Shown here: piece after piece, positions 23,518-32,938 of the stretch
Layout of the letters: every line of letters starts with the position of its first letter
Position numbering within the stretch: position 1 is the stretch's first letter
NCBI RefSeq assembly: GCF_002904295.1
Contig: NZ_PPHG01000022.1
Span: forward strand, 62,001-126,000
DNA length: 64,000 bases
From: Amycolatopsis sp. CA-128772
GTDB taxonomy: Bacteria; Actinomycetota; Actinomycetes; Mycobacteriales; Pseudonocardiaceae
Direction of reading: 5' to 3'
The notes under the pieces: generated by a model
Told to the model about the DNA's origin: nothing
What the model saw: only the letters and a program-made list of their open reading frames with translations
The model's database searches: none
Program-made: the position numbers and the translations under genes

Positions 23518-25542
23518 TTGCGAGCCGTCACCTCGCTGCCGTACGAAACCACCGAGTCCGACCACGTCCGGATCCCGGTGTCCGACGGGACCGTGTTGTC
23601 CGCCCGCATCTGGCGGCCGGTCTCGTCGGACACCGAACCGGTGCCGGCGATCCTCGAATACATCCCCTACCGCAAGCGGGACCTCACCGCGCCCCGCGAC
23701 TCGATTCACCACCCCTACCTCGCCGGGCACGGGTACGCCTGCGTGCGCGTGGACATCCGCGGCACCGGCGAGTCCGAGGGCGTCCTGGAGGACGAGTACC
23801 TCGAACGCGAGCAGCTCGACGCCGAGGACGTCCTCGAGTGGATCGCCGCCCAGCCGTGGTGCACCGGCGACACCGGGATGATGGGCATCTCCTGGGGCGC
23901 GTTCGCCGCGTTGCAGGTGGCGGCCCGGAAACCGCCGAGCCTGCGTGCCCTCGTGATCTCGTCGTTCACCGACGACCGGTTCGCCGACGACATGCACTAC
24001 ATGGGCGGCTGCCTGCTCTCGGACAACGTCGCCGAGTCCGGCACGATGTTCTCCTACGCCACGCTGCCGCCGGACCCGGCCGTCGTCGGCGGGCGGTGGC
24101 GCGAGATGTGGCGGGAGCGCCTCGAGAACTGCAGCCTGTGGATCGGCAACTGGCTCGGCCACCAGCGCCGCGACGACTACTGGCGCCACGCGTCGGTGTC
24201 GGAGAACTACAGCGACGTGCAGGTCCCGGTGCTCGCCTCGAGCGGCTGGGCCGACGGCTACTCCAACGCCGTGACCCGGCTGCTGGCCCACCTCGACGTG
24301 CCGCGGCGCGGGCTGATCGGCCCGTGGTCGCACAAGTACCCGCACCTGGGCGAGCCCGGCCCGGCCATCGGCTACCTGCAGGAGGTCGTCAGGTGGTGGG
24401 ACCACTGGCTGCGCGGCGCGGAGAACGGCGCCATGGACGGGCCGATGCTGTGCACGTGGATGCAGGAAAGCGTGCCGCCGTCGACGTCCTACGAGGACCG
24501 GCCCGGCCGATGGGTGGGCGAGGCCACCTGGCCCTCGCCGCACGTCAAGCCGGCCGTCCTGCCGCTCACCCGCCATCGCCTGGGCCGGCCGGAGGAGACC
24601 TTCGAGGACGAAGCGCTGACGCTGTCCTCGCCGTTGTCGGTCGGGCAGTTCGCCGGGAAGTGGGCGTCCTACAGCGCCCCGCCGGACCTGCCCTACGACC
24701 AGCGGGAGGAGGACGGCGGGTCGCTCGTGTTCGACAGCGACGTGCTCACCGAACGCTGCGAGATACTCGGCGCGCCGAAGGTGCGGCTGGAGGTCTCGGC
24801 CGACCAGCCGGTCGCGATGGTCGCGGTGCGGCTGTCCGACGTCGCGCCGGACGGGCGGGCCACCCGCGTCACCTACGGGCTGCTCAACCTGACCCACCGC
24901 GACGGGCACGACGAGCCGGCGCCGATGGTGGCCGGTGAGCGGTGCGCCGTCGAGGTCGAGCTGAACGCCGTCGCCCAGGCCTTCCCGGCCGGGCACCGGA
25001 TCCGGCTGTCGGTGTCCACGTCGTACTGGCCGCTGGCCTGGCCGCCGCCGAAGCCCGTGCTGCTGAGTGTCCACACCGGACACAGCGGGCTGGAGCTGCC
25101 GGTGCGCCCGGTCGCCGAGCCGGACGAGCTGCCGCCGCGGCCGTTCGGCGAACCCGAAGGAGCGCCGCCGATCGCGGTCACGCAGGTGACGCCGGGGGAG
25201 CAGCGCTGGCGCGTCTCGCGTGACCTCGTCGGCTACGAGTCCGTGCTCGAGATCGTGAAGGACGAGGGCACCCGGCGCTTCGACGACCTCGCCCTGGAGA
25301 TCACCCGCGACGTCCGGGAACGCTACCGCTGGGTCGCCGACGACTTCTGCTCGCCGGTCGCGGAAACCGAATGGGTGGTGACGTTCGCCCGCGGCGAGTG
25401 GCAGGCGCGCAGCGAAACCCGGACGCGGGTGTCCTGCACCGAGACCGAGTTCGTCATCGATGCGCAGCTCGACGGCTACGAGGGCGCTCGGCGGATCGTT
25501 TCGCGGAACTGGCACGAGCGGATTCCGCGTGACCTCGTCTGA
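23518..25542 (+). CDS. CocE/NonD family hydrolase (X-Pro dipeptidyl-peptidase S15 fold)
   Basis: A 674-residue alpha/beta hydrolase with a C-terminal jelly-roll. The nucleophile is Ser in GMMGISWGAFA (residue about 122); Asp and His are in SSGWADGYSNA and GPWSHKYPH. VDIRGTGESEG is the oxyanion-side motif. The C-terminal domain (about 390-540) includes APKVRLEVSADQPVAMVAVRLSDVAPDG and IRLSVSTSYWPL. A further 130 residues extend the usual family length. The start is TTG 23518 after GGGAGGGAAC. The substrate (ester or acyl-peptide) is unknown. Confidence 0.88.
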   Translation: MRAVTSLPYETTESDHVRIPVSDGTVLSARIWRPVSSDTEPVPAILEYIPYRKRDLTAPRDSIHHPYLAGHGYACVRVDIRGTGESEGVLEDEYLEREQLDAEDVLEWIAAQPWCTGDTGMMGISWGAFAALQVAARKPPSLRALVISSFTDDRFADDMHYMGGCLLSDNVAESGTMFSYATLPPDPAVVGGRWREMWRERLENCSLWIGNWLGHQRRDDYWRHASVSENYSDVQVPVLASSGWADGYSNAVTRLLAHLDVPRRGLIGPWSHKYPHLGEPGPAIGYLQEVVRWWDHWLRGAENGAMDGPMLCTWMQESVPPSTSYEDRPGRWVGEATWPSPHVKPAVLPLTRHRLGRPEETFEDEALTLSSPLSVGQFAGKWASYSAPPDLPYDQREEDGGSLVFDSDVLTERCEILGAPKVRLEVSADQPVAMVAVRLSDVAPDGRATRVTYGLLNLTHRDGHDEPAPMVAGERCAVEVELNAVAQAFPAGHRIRLSVSTSYWPLAWPPPKPVLLSVHTGHSGLELPVRPVAEPDELPPRPFGEPEGAPPIAVTQVTPGEQRWRVSRDLVGYESVLEIVKDEGTRRFDDLALEITRDVRERYRWVADDFCSPVAETEWVVTFARGEWQARSETRTRVSCTETEFVIDAQLDGYEGARRIVSRNWHERIPRDLV

Positions 25543-25567
25543 GTTTCGGGTTCGCCACACGGGGTAA
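25543..25567 (+). promoter_or_regulatory. SigB-like promoter for epimerase-phytoene desaturase-like operon (leaderless)
   Basis: GTTT (25543-25546), 15 bases, GGGTAA (25562-25567). The GTG start at 25577 is 10 bases after the -10. Confidence 0.8.
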
Positions 25568-25576
25568 GCCTTCCGG

Positions 25577-26650
25577 GTGCGGATCGTGATCACCGGGGCC
25601 ACCGGCAACGTCGGGACGGCGTTGCTGGCCGTCCTCGACCCCGTCCACGACGTCGTCGGCCTGGCGCGCCGGCTGCCCGACACCACGGCCGAGCCGTACC
25701 GCCGGGCGGGCTGGCGCGCCGCCGACATCGGCGTCCCCGGCGCGGAGGAGGAGCTGGCCGCGCTGTTCGCCGGCGCGGACGCCGTCGTGCACCTCGCGTG
25801 GGCGATCTCGCCGCTGCGCGGTGACCCGCCGATGTGGCGCACCAACGACCACGGCACCCGGCACGTGCTCGCCGCGGCGGCGGGCGCCGGGGTGCCGCAC
25901 CTGGTCGTCGCGTCTTCCGTCGCCGCCTACGGACCGGCGCCGCGCTGGGAGAAGGTCACCGAGGACTGGCCGTGCGACGGCATCGCGGGCAGCGCCTACA
26001 GCCGCGGCAAGGCCGCGCTGGAAACCCTGCTCGACCGGTTCGAAGAGCAGTACCCCGAGGTCCGGGTGGCCCGGATCCGGCCGTGCGCGATCCTGCACCG
26101 GCGGGCGGCCGGCGAGTTCGCGCGCTGGCTGCTGGGCCCGGCGGTGCCCGCCGGCCTGGTCGGCGGCCGCCGGCTGCCGGTTCCGCTGTGGACGGAGCTG
26201 CGCGCCCAGGCGGTGCACACCTCCGACGTCGCCGAGGCGATCCGGCTCATCCTCGACCAGCGCTTCGCCGGCCCGGTCAACCTGGCCGCGCCGGAGGTGC
26301 TCGACGCCGACGCGCTGGCCGCCGTCCTCGGCGGGACCCGGGTGCCGGTGCCGAAGCCGGTGGTGCAGGTCGCGGCCCGGGCGGCGTGGCTCGGCGGCGC
26401 GCTGCCGGCCCACCCCGGCTGGCTCGAACTCGCCGACCGCGCGGCTCTCGCGGACACGACGCTGGCGGAGACCGCGCTGGGCTGGCAACCTCGGTATGAC
26501 GCCGCGGCCGCGGTCGCCGACCTGGTCACCGGGCTCCGGTCGGGCGCGGGGGCGGCGAGCGCACCGCTGGCCCCGCCGCGCCGCGACGGGGTTCTGGGAC
26601 GGCTCCGCTCGCTCACCCGGGTCGGGCCGAGCCACCAGTCGCAAGCCTGA
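25577..26650 (+). CDS. NAD-dependent epimerase/dehydratase
   Basis: A 357-residue extended SDR: MRIVITGATGNVGTALL, VVHLAWAISPLRGDP, the Ser region VVASSVAAYGPAP, and Tyr-Lys in SAYSRGKAALE. The C-terminal lobe reads LRAQAVHTSDVAEAIRLIL. It ends in a 40-residue Pro/Arg/Ser-rich tail. The GTG start is placed by its position 10 bases after a SigB-type -10; no Shine-Dalgarno is present. The nucleotide-sugar or other substrate is unknown. The next gene follows after 17 bases. Confidence 0.87.
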   Translation: MRIVITGATGNVGTALLAVLDPVHDVVGLARRLPDTTAEPYRRAGWRAADIGVPGAEEELAALFAGADAVVHLAWAISPLRGDPPMWRTNDHGTRHVLAAAAGAGVPHLVVASSVAAYGPAPRWEKVTEDWPCDGIAGSAYSRGKAALETLLDRFEEQYPEVRVARIRPCAILHRRAAGEFARWLLGPAVPAGLVGGRRLPVPLWTELRAQAVHTSDVAEAIRLILDQRFAGPVNLAAPEVLDADALAAVLGGTRVPVPKPVVQVAARAAWLGGALPAHPGWLELADRAALADTTLAETALGWQPRYDAAAAVADLVTGLRSGAGAASAPLAPPRRDGVLGRLRSLTRVGPSHQSQA

Positions 26651-26667
26651 CCAACCGGGAGGCCGCA

Positions 26668-28260
26668 GTGAGTACGGAAGCCGTCGACGCGGTGGTGATC
26701 GGCGCCGGCCACAACGGCCTGGTGGCGGCGAACCTGCTGGCCGACGCGGGCTGGTCGGTGCTGGTGCTGGAGGCGACGGACCACCCCGGTGGCGCGGTCC
26801 GCACCGCCGAGGTCACCGAGCCGGGTTTCCGCAACGACCTGTTCAGCGCCTTCTACCCGCTTTCGGCGGTGTCGCCGGTGATCAAGGGCCTGCGGCTGGA
26901 CGAGCACGGCCTCCGCTGGCGGCACGCGCCCGAGGTGCTGGCGCACATCCTGCCCGACGACCGGTGCGCGGTCCTTTCGCGGGACATCGACCGCACGGCG
27001 GCCTCGGCCGACGAGTTCGCCCCCGGCGACGGCGACGCGTGGCGCCGGCTGTTCGGGCAGTGGCGGGAGATCCGCGAGCCGCTGCTGAACGCGTTGTTCA
27101 CGCCGTTCCCGCCCGTCCGCCCGGCCCTGAAGCTGTTGCGCCGCACCGGAACCGGTGACGCGCTGCGGCTGGCGCGCATGCTGACGCTGCCTGCGCGCCG
27201 CTTCGGCGACGAGCTGTTCACCGGCGAGGGCGCGAAGCTGCTGGTGGCCGGAAATGCGGCGCACAGCGACCTGTCCGTGGACAACGCCGGCAGCGCGGTG
27301 TTCGGCTGGCTGCTGGCGATGATCGGCCAGGATGAAGGTTTCCCGGTGCCGGAAGGAGGCGCGGGGGAGCTGATCGCGGCGCTGGTCCGCCGGCTCGAGT
27401 CCCGCGGCGGCCGGGTCCACTGTGGACGTCCGGTGCGGGAGGTGCTCGTCGGGGGTGGGCGGGCGCTGGGCGTGCGCGACGCCGCCGGCGACCCGGTGCG
27501 GGCGCGCAAGGCCGTGCTCGCCGACGTGCCCGCCCCGGTGCTGTACCGCGACCTGGTGGGCGAGGACCAGCTGCCGGCCCGGCTGGTTTCCGACCTCGGC
27601 AATTTCGAGTGGGACAGCGCGACGGTGAAGGTGGACTGGGCGTTGTCCGGCCCGATCCCGTGGACGGCGGAGGCGGCCCGCGGCGCGGGCACGATCCACC
27701 TCGGAACGGACCTCGACGGGCTTTCGGCGTTCGGCGGCGAGCTCGCCCGCGGCCGGACACCCCGCCGCCCGTTCCTCCTGCTCGGTCAGATGACCACGAC
27801 CGACCCGACGCGGTCGCCGGCGGGCACGGAGGCGGCGTGGGCGTACACGCACGTACCGCGCGGCACGATGGAGAACCGGGCGGCCCTGGACCGGCGCGTC
27901 AAGCGGATCGAGGAGACGGTCGAGGCGAACGCACCGGGCTTCACGGGCCTGATCAAGGCCCGCTACGCCCAGGGCCCGGCCGAGCTGGAGGGCCACAACC
28001 CGGGCCTGGTCGGCGGCGCGATCAACGCGGGCACGACGGCCATCCACCAGCAGCTGTTCTTCCGCCCGGTCCCGGGCACGGGCCGCGCGGACACCCCGGT
28101 GGACCGCCTGTACCTGGCGGGCGCATCGGCTCACCCGGGCGGCGCGGTCCACGGCGGCCCGGGAGCGAACGCGGCGCGGGCGGCAATGGCCCGCGCGGGA
28201 ATGCTGGGCGGCGGCTACGCGGCGGTGATCAAGGCGGCACACCGGGCGATCTACGGTTAG
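26668..28260 (+). CDS. Phytoene desaturase/carotenoid isomerase-like FAD oxidoreductase
   Basis: A 530-residue FAD-dependent oxidoreductase. The dinucleotide motif VVIGAGHNGLVAANLLADAG is at residues 9-28, followed by VLEATDHPGGAVRTAE. GNAAHSDLSVDNAG and VPEGGAGELIAALVRRLESRGG fit the CrtI/RetSat-like group, and the C-terminal FAD motif is LYLAGASAHPGGAVHGGPGANAA. There are no other carotenoid genes nearby, so a role outside carotenoid synthesis is likely. GTG 26668 follows GGGAGGCCGCA. Confidence 0.87.
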   Translation: MSTEAVDAVVIGAGHNGLVAANLLADAGWSVLVLEATDHPGGAVRTAEVTEPGFRNDLFSAFYPLSAVSPVIKGLRLDEHGLRWRHAPEVLAHILPDDRCAVLSRDIDRTAASADEFAPGDGDAWRRLFGQWREIREPLLNALFTPFPPVRPALKLLRRTGTGDALRLARMLTLPARRFGDELFTGEGAKLLVAGNAAHSDLSVDNAGSAVFGWLLAMIGQDEGFPVPEGGAGELIAALVRRLESRGGRVHCGRPVREVLVGGGRALGVRDAAGDPVRARKAVLADVPAPVLYRDLVGEDQLPARLVSDLGNFEWDSATVKVDWALSGPIPWTAEAARGAGTIHLGTDLDGLSAFGGELARGRTPRRPFLLLGQMTTTDPTRSPAGTEAAWAYTHVPRGTMENRAALDRRVKRIEETVEANAPGFTGLIKARYAQGPAELEGHNPGLVGGAINAGTTAIHQQLFFRPVPGTGRADTPVDRLYLAGASAHPGGAVHGGPGANAARAAMARAGMLGGGYAAVIKAAHRAIYG

Positions 28261-28369
28261 GGCGCGTTCGGTGCCGCGAAGCCGGAGGCCGTTTCCGGGG
28301 TCGAAGTTCGCCGTTCGTGGTTCCGCGGCCGGGTGACCGCGCCGCGGCGGGCCGCCGCCCAGGACACCC

Positions 28370-30463
28370 TCACCGTCCCCGGGCGGCCCTCGCGCGGTGG
28401 CGGTGCAGCAGCCACACGAAGCAGGGCGCGCCGATGATCGCGGTCACCAGGCCCGCCGGGAGCTGGCCGGGGGCGATGAGGGTGCGGCCGGCGGTGTCGG
28501 CCGCGCAGACCAGGGTGGCGCCGAGCACCGCCGCCGTGGGCAGGAGGCGGGCGTGCCGGCTGCCCACCATCGCGCGGGCCGCGTGCGGGGCGACCAGGCC
28601 GACGAACGTCAGCACGCCGATGCCCGCGACCGCCGCGCCGGTCAGCAGGACCGCGCACGACAGCAGCAGCAACCTCGTCCGGGCCACCGGGACGCCCAGC
28701 ACGCGCGGGGTCTCGTCGTCCAGGGCCAGCAGGTCGAGTTCGCGTCGCGTCCGGACCAGTACCGGCGCCACCAGCAGCAGCGCCAGCGCCATCGGGACCA
28801 GGTGCGGGAACGTCCGGCCGTAGGTCGATCCGCCCAGCCAGGTCAGGGCCTTGGTCTCGTTCCACGGATCGGACAGGGCGATCAGCAGCGTCACCAGCGC
28901 CTGCGACGCCGCGTGCACGCCGAAGCCGATCAGCACCAGGCGTTCGCCGGCGAACCCGCCGCGGGCGGCCACGGCGAAGACGACGGCCATCGCCAGGGCG
29001 GCACCCAGGCCCGCGGATCCGGTCAGCGTCCAGAACCCGGCCCCCGCCACGGCCGTGAGCACGGCGACCGCGCCGAGCCCCGCGCCGCCGACGACGCCGA
29101 TCATCCCCGGCTCGGCCAAGGGGTTGCGGGCGACCGCCTGGGTCAGCACGCCGCCCAGCGCCAGTGCCGCGCCGGCCAGCAGCGCGGCCACCACCCGGGG
29201 GACGCGGGTGTCGAGCACGCCGGTGACGATCGGGCCCGCCCGGCCGGTCACCCCGTTGACGATGTCCCCCAGCAGCAGTTTCGTGTCCCCGAGCAGCACC
29301 GCGCCCACGGCGACGCCGATGCCCACGAGGACCAGCGCGGCCAGGAGCACGCGGTACCGGCCGGCGCTCAGCCCGCCGCGTGCGCCGGCTGCGGGCGGTT
29401 CGGCGGTCGCGGCCGTGGTCCGGGCGGTCCGGGCCAGGACGACGAGGAAGAGCGCGCCGAGGATCGTCGTGACGACGCCCGTCGGCACTTCGAGGGCGCG
29501 TTGCGGGCCGATGATCGCGCGCAGCAGCACGTCGGCGCCCAGCAGGAGCACCGCACCGAGCGCCGCCGAGCAGGGGAGCAGCGCCGCGTGCCGGTGCAGG
29601 CCGGGTACCGCGGACGCGAGCAGCCGGGCCACGGCCGGCGCGGCGAGGCCGACGAACCCGATCGGGCCGGCCAGGGTGACCGCCGTCGCGGCCAGCAGCA
29701 CCGCCAGCGCGATCGCGGCGAACCGTGTCCGTCCGATGTGGACACCGAGGGTCCTGGCGTGGTCGTCGCCGACGTGGATCAGGTCGAGCCGCCGCGCCAT
29801 GCCGAGCAGCACGGCCAGCGCCACGCCGGCCACCGGGCCGAGCGTGCGGACACCGCCGAGCCCGTTCTGCTCCAGCGATCCTTCGCCCCAGGCGAAGAGC
29901 CCGCGGGTTTCCTGGGCGTACAACAGCAGCAGGACCTGGGTCACGGAGACCAGGGCGAGCGCGAACGCGGTGCCCGCCAGGACCAGCCGCACGACCCCGG
30001 TGCCTTCGGTGCCGGCCAGCGCGAGCACCACCACGGCTGCGGCCAGCCCGCCCGCGAAGGCGATCCCGGCCGCGCCGAGCAGGGGCAGCGAGACACCGAA
30101 CGCGGCGACGGCGACCACCGCCAGGTGCGCACCGGCGTTGACGGCCAGGGTGTCCGGCGACGCCAAGGCGTTGCGGGACACCGACTGCAGCACCGCGCCG
30201 GCCACGCCCAGCGCACCTCCGACGACCAGCGCCGCGAGCAGCCGCGGCAGCCGGGATTCGAGGACCACCGCGGTCGTGTCGCTCCCGGCGCCGCCGGACA
30301 GCAGCCGCAGCACGTCCAGCGCGGCCAGGTCCGCGGTGCCCTGCGTCAGGTGCACGGCCGAACCCAGCAGGATCAGCGCGGCGAGCCCGCCCCCGAGCAG
30401 CACCAGCCGCCCGCGTCGCCGGACGGCGACGGCGGGCGGCCGGGGTTCGGTCAGGGTGACCAC
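28370..30463 (-). CDS. Iron-siderophore ABC transporter permease, two FecCD domains fused
   Basis: A 697-residue membrane protein of two tandem FecCD permease units (about 20-330 and 365-690), each with roughly ten helices. Unit one has LPRLLAALVVGGALGVAGAVLQSVSRNALASPDTL; unit two RVPRVVAALLAGAALALGGVLTQAVARNPLAEPG. Each ends with the coupling motif GFVGLAAP or TFVGLVAPHAAR. This is the FhuB arrangement, where one chain forms the whole channel. GTG 30463 lies two bases after the binding-protein stop. With the upstream ATPase and lipoprotein it forms a complete importer. Confidence 0.92.
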   Translation of the reverse strand: MVTLTEPRPPAVAVRRRGRLVLLGGGLAALILLGSAVHLTQGTADLAALDVLRLLSGGAGSDTTAVVLESRLPRLLAALVVGGALGVAGAVLQSVSRNALASPDTLAVNAGAHLAVVAVAAFGVSLPLLGAAGIAFAGGLAAAVVVLALAGTEGTGVVRLVLAGTAFALALVSVTQVLLLLYAQETRGLFAWGEGSLEQNGLGGVRTLGPVAGVALAVLLGMARRLDLIHVGDDHARTLGVHIGRTRFAAIALAVLLAATAVTLAGPIGFVGLAAPAVARLLASAVPGLHRHAALLPCSAALGAVLLLGADVLLRAIIGPQRALEVPTGVVTTILGALFLVVLARTARTTAATAEPPAAGARGGLSAGRYRVLLAALVLVGIGVAVGAVLLGDTKLLLGDIVNGVTGRAGPIVTGVLDTRVPRVVAALLAGAALALGGVLTQAVARNPLAEPGMIGVVGGAGLGAVAVLTAVAGAGFWTLTGSAGLGAALAMAVVFAVAARGGFAGERLVLIGFGVHAASQALVTLLIALSDPWNETKALTWLGGSTYGRTFPHLVPMALALLLVAPVLVRTRRELDLLALDDETPRVLGVPVARTRLLLLSCAVLLTGAAVAGIGVLTFVGLVAPHAARAMVGSRHARLLPTAAVLGATLVCAADTAGRTLIAPGQLPAGLVTAIIGAPCFVWLLHRHRARAARGR

Positions 30464-30465
30464 CG

Positions 30466-31440
30466 TCAGGTCCCGAGCGCGGCGACGGCCGCGTCGGCGA
30501 ACTGCGCCATGGACTTCGGCCCGCCGAACATCCAGAGGGAGTCCGGGAAGCGGTGCACCTTGCCGCTCTTGACGAACGGCAGGTTCGTCCAGATCGCGTT
30601 GCCGGCCAGCTGCTGCCGGTAGGGGTCGCCTTCGGCGTCGTTGGCGATGTACCAGAAGTGCACGTCGGGCAGCTTGGTCAGGCCCTCGACGTCGGCCTGC
30701 GCGAGGCCGTAGACCGCGTCGCCCTCCATCGGCCAGGCGGTCTCGAGGCCCAGCCTGGCGAACACCGCGGACACCAGCGCGCCCTTCGTGAAGGGCCGGA
30801 TGCCGACCGAGCCGGAGGTGACGTTGGCGTCGGAGAACGCCACTTTCCGGCCCAGGGCCCCGAGTTTTTCCACCGCGGCCCGGCCTTCGCTGAGCTTTCG
30901 GTCGAACTCGGTCTTCAGCTGCGCGGCCCTGGCTTCGGTGCCGGTGGCCCGCGCGATCACGTCCAGCCCGGCGTACATCCCGGCGATCGGGTCCTTCGCG
31001 TTCCCGCCGTTGATCACGACGACCGGGACCTTCGCCTCGATCTGCTCGAGCGCCCCTTCGGTCACGCTGTCGGTCACGACCACGAGATCCAGGCCCAGGG
31101 AGCTGAGCGTGTCGAGGCTCGGCTCGCCGCGGGTGCCGATGTCCTTCGGGGTGCCGTCGAGCTTTTCGGCGCTGACCCACTGGCCGTAGCCCTTGACGTC
31201 GGACACGCCGACCGGCATGACGCCGAGCGACACGAGGTGTTCGACGGCGTTCCACTCGGTCGCGGCGACGCGCTTGGCCGGGCCGGGCAGCTTGACCTCC
31301 TTGCCGCGCGCGTCGACGACCGTGATCGGGGCGCCGGCGGTCGCGGCGGCGTTGCTGGTGGGCGCCTCGGTGGTGCCGCAGCCGGCCACGAAGAACGTGG
31401 CGGCCGCGGACAGGCCGAGGAGCATCCGGGTGATTCGCAT
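30466..31440 (-). CDS. Iron-siderophore ABC transporter substrate-binding lipoprotein
   Basis: A 324-residue exported lipoprotein. The signal peptide MRITRMLLGLSAAATFFVAGC ends at a lipobox VAGC with Cys 21. The mature protein has the class III binding-protein plan: ITVVDARGKEVKLPGPAKRVAA, then WNAVEHLVSLGVMPVGVSD, a long central helix, and a C-terminal lobe ending in MAQFADAAVAAL. ATG 31440 follows CAGGAGAACC. It should capture a ferric siderophore at the outer face of the membrane. Confidence 0.9.
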   Translation of the reverse strand: MRITRMLLGLSAAATFFVAGCGTTEAPTSNAAATAGAPITVVDARGKEVKLPGPAKRVAATEWNAVEHLVSLGVMPVGVSDVKGYGQWVSAEKLDGTPKDIGTRGEPSLDTLSSLGLDLVVVTDSVTEGALEQIEAKVPVVVINGGNAKDPIAGMYAGLDVIARATGTEARAAQLKTEFDRKLSEGRAAVEKLGALGRKVAFSDANVTSGSVGIRPFTKGALVSAVFARLGLETAWPMEGDAVYGLAQADVEGLTKLPDVHFWYIANDAEGDPYRQQLAGNAIWTNLPFVKSGKVHRFPDSLWMFGGPKSMAQFADAAVAALGT

Positions 31441-31484
31441 GGTTCTCCTGTTGTTTCGATGACTCAGCCGTGACGGCGCACCGG

Positions 31485-32324
31485 TCAGACCGACGCGGTG
31501 CGCGCTCCCGTGTCGTTGAAGCGGCCGACCGCGCGGGTGTGGATCCGCCCGCCGGCCGGGTCGGCCACGACGTCGACGCGGATGCCGTAGGCCCGGCTGA
31601 GGTTTTCCGCCGTCAGCACGTGGGCGGGGGAGCCCTCGGCGGTGACCCGGCCGCCTTCGAGCAGCAGCACCCGGTCGGCGACCGCGGCGGCCTGGTCGAG
31701 GTCGTGCAGCACCACCCCGACGCCGACGCCGTGCCGGTCGGCGAGATCGCGGACGACGTCGAGGACCTCGACCTGGTAGCGCAGGTCGAGGAAGGTCGTG
31801 GGTTCGTCGAGCAGCAGCAGCGCGGTGTCCTGGGCCAGGCAAGCGGCGAGCCACACCCGCTGCGCCTGGCCGCCGGAGAGGGCCTGCACGGGCCGGTCGG
31901 CGAGCGCGGACAGCCCGGTCAGCGCCAGTGCCCGCTCGACGGCGGCGGCCCCGCCGGGATCGCGGCCGCCCCAGCGCGACCGGTGCGGGTGCCGTCCGAA
32001 CTCGACCAGTTCCCGGACGCGGACCCCGCCCGGCGCGGTCCGCTGCTGCGACAGCAGGGTGATCCGCCGGGCGATGTCCTTGGGGGACAGGGCGCGCAGG
32101 TCGGCACCGTCGTCGAAGGTGACGGAGCCGGCGACCGGCGGGTGCAGCCGCGCGAGCGCCCGCAGCAACGTCGATTTCCCGCTGCCGTTCGGGCCGATCA
32201 GCGCGGTGACGGTCCCGGCGTGCAGGGAGAGGGACGCGGCGCGCACGACGACATCGCTGCCGTAGGCGACGTCGACCTCACAGGCGTGCACGCTGGTCGC
32301 GGCGTGGCGGGGGACGAGGGACAC
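31485..32324 (-). CDS. Iron-siderophore ABC transporter ATP-binding protein
   Basis: A 279-residue ATPase of the FecE/FhuC type. Walker A is LIGPNGSGKSTLLRAL, the signature is ALSGGQAQRVWLA, Walker B is LLLLDEPTTFLD, and the switch His is in VVLHDLDQA. GTG 32324 is the first gene of the minus-strand transport operon (ATPase, binding protein, permease), and an iron box lies 11-29 bases upstream of it. Operons of this type more often put the ATPase last. Confidence 0.92.
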   Translation of the reverse strand: MSLVPRHAATSVHACEVDVAYGSDVVVRAASLSLHAGTVTALIGPNGSGKSTLLRALARLHPPVAGSVTFDDGADLRALSPKDIARRITLLSQQRTAPGGVRVRELVEFGRHPHRSRWGGRDPGGAAAVERALALTGLSALADRPVQALSGGQAQRVWLAACLAQDTALLLLDEPTTFLDLRYQVEVLDVVRDLADRHGVGVGVVLHDLDQAAAVADRVLLLEGGRVTAEGSPAHVLTAENLSRAYGIRVDVVADPAGGRIHTRAVGRFNDTGARTASV

Positions 32325-32334
32325 GGGAGGACGA

Positions 32335-32353
32335 TAAGGTCAGCCTTACCTAA
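32335..32353. promoter_or_regulatory. Iron box (IdeR/DmdR-type operator)
   Basis: The plus strand reads TAAGGTCAGCCTTACCTAA, a 19-base near-palindrome very close to the actinobacterial TTAGGTTAGGCTAACCTAA consensus. It sits just upstream of the ATPase gene start, so Fe(II)-loaded IdeR/DmdR should repress the importer. Confidence 0.88.
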
Positions 32354-32441
32354 GTTACAAGGTGGCCAACGGCACAATTCGCCTGGCCGCGTGGTGCCAC
32401 CGATGCCCGGCCCCGGTGTGCATCGGCACGTCCGCCCCAGG

Positions 32442-32909
32442 TCAGGGGCGCGGGCGGCCGTTCTTCGCGCGGACGTGCTTGCCCGTGGCGAGGTCGGCCA
32501 GCCGGGCCAGGGACTCGGTGTTGCGCGGCTTGGCGATGAGGGCCTGCACGGCCGCGGGGAGGAACTTGCCGGGGCCGCGGACGATGTGCTCGGTCATCCG
32601 GACGAGCGTCTGCCCGTCGCCGTGGGGGACCAGGGTGAGGCCGACCGCCGCGGCACCCAGGGGCCAGCCATGGGCCTCCAGGGACAGCGACAGGTCCGGC
32701 TCGACCGCCCGGACCACGGTGACGTCCTGGATGTGCAGGGGCCACGGGCCGACGCTGTGGTGGATCCGGGAACCCACCGCCGGCCAGTCGCCGTCGACGT
32801 CGCGGATGTGCGAGCTGCCGACCACCCACCCGGCGTAGAGCCAGCCGTCGGACAGGACGGCGAACACGGCCTCGGGTGGTACGTCGATCACGCGGCTGAC
32901 CTCGGGCAC
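32442..32909 (-). CDS. SRPBCC family protein (polyketide cyclase-like)
   Basis: A 155-residue START-like domain protein starting VPEVSRVIDVPPEAVFAVLSDG, with GSRIHHSVGPWPLHIQDVT and a long C-terminal helix ending FLPAAVQALIAKPRNTESLARLADLA. The cavity fold binds hydrophobic ligands; the ligand and activity are unknown. GTG 32909 is preceded by GGAGGAAGCC. It is divergent from the YihY/BrkB gene and shares a symmetric promoter region with it. Confidence 0.85.
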   Translation of the reverse strand: MPEVSRVIDVPPEAVFAVLSDGWLYAGWVVGSSHIRDVDGDWPAVGSRIHHSVGPWPLHIQDVTVVRAVEPDLSLSLEAHGWPLGAAAVGLTLVPHGDGQTLVRMTEHIVRGPGKFLPAAVQALIAKPRNTESLARLADLATGKHVRAKNGRPRP

Positions 32910-32938
32910 GGCTTCCTCCTGCTTCGGGTGACGAACCA

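Noticed and set aside
20082..23663. A 1193-codon minus-strand frame opposite the phosphate and alcohol dehydrogenase genes
   Set aside because: Composition is His/Arg/Asp-rich with no domain; the opposite-strand genes have clear motifs.
28261..28369. Terminator in the gap after the phytoene desaturase-like gene
   Set aside because: Only short GC-rich inverted repeats of five to seven bases; no convincing hairpin.
32399..32425. Hairpin CCGATGC...GCATCGG downstream of the SRPBCC gene
   Set aside because: Seven-base-pair stem with a large loop; too weak to call a terminator.
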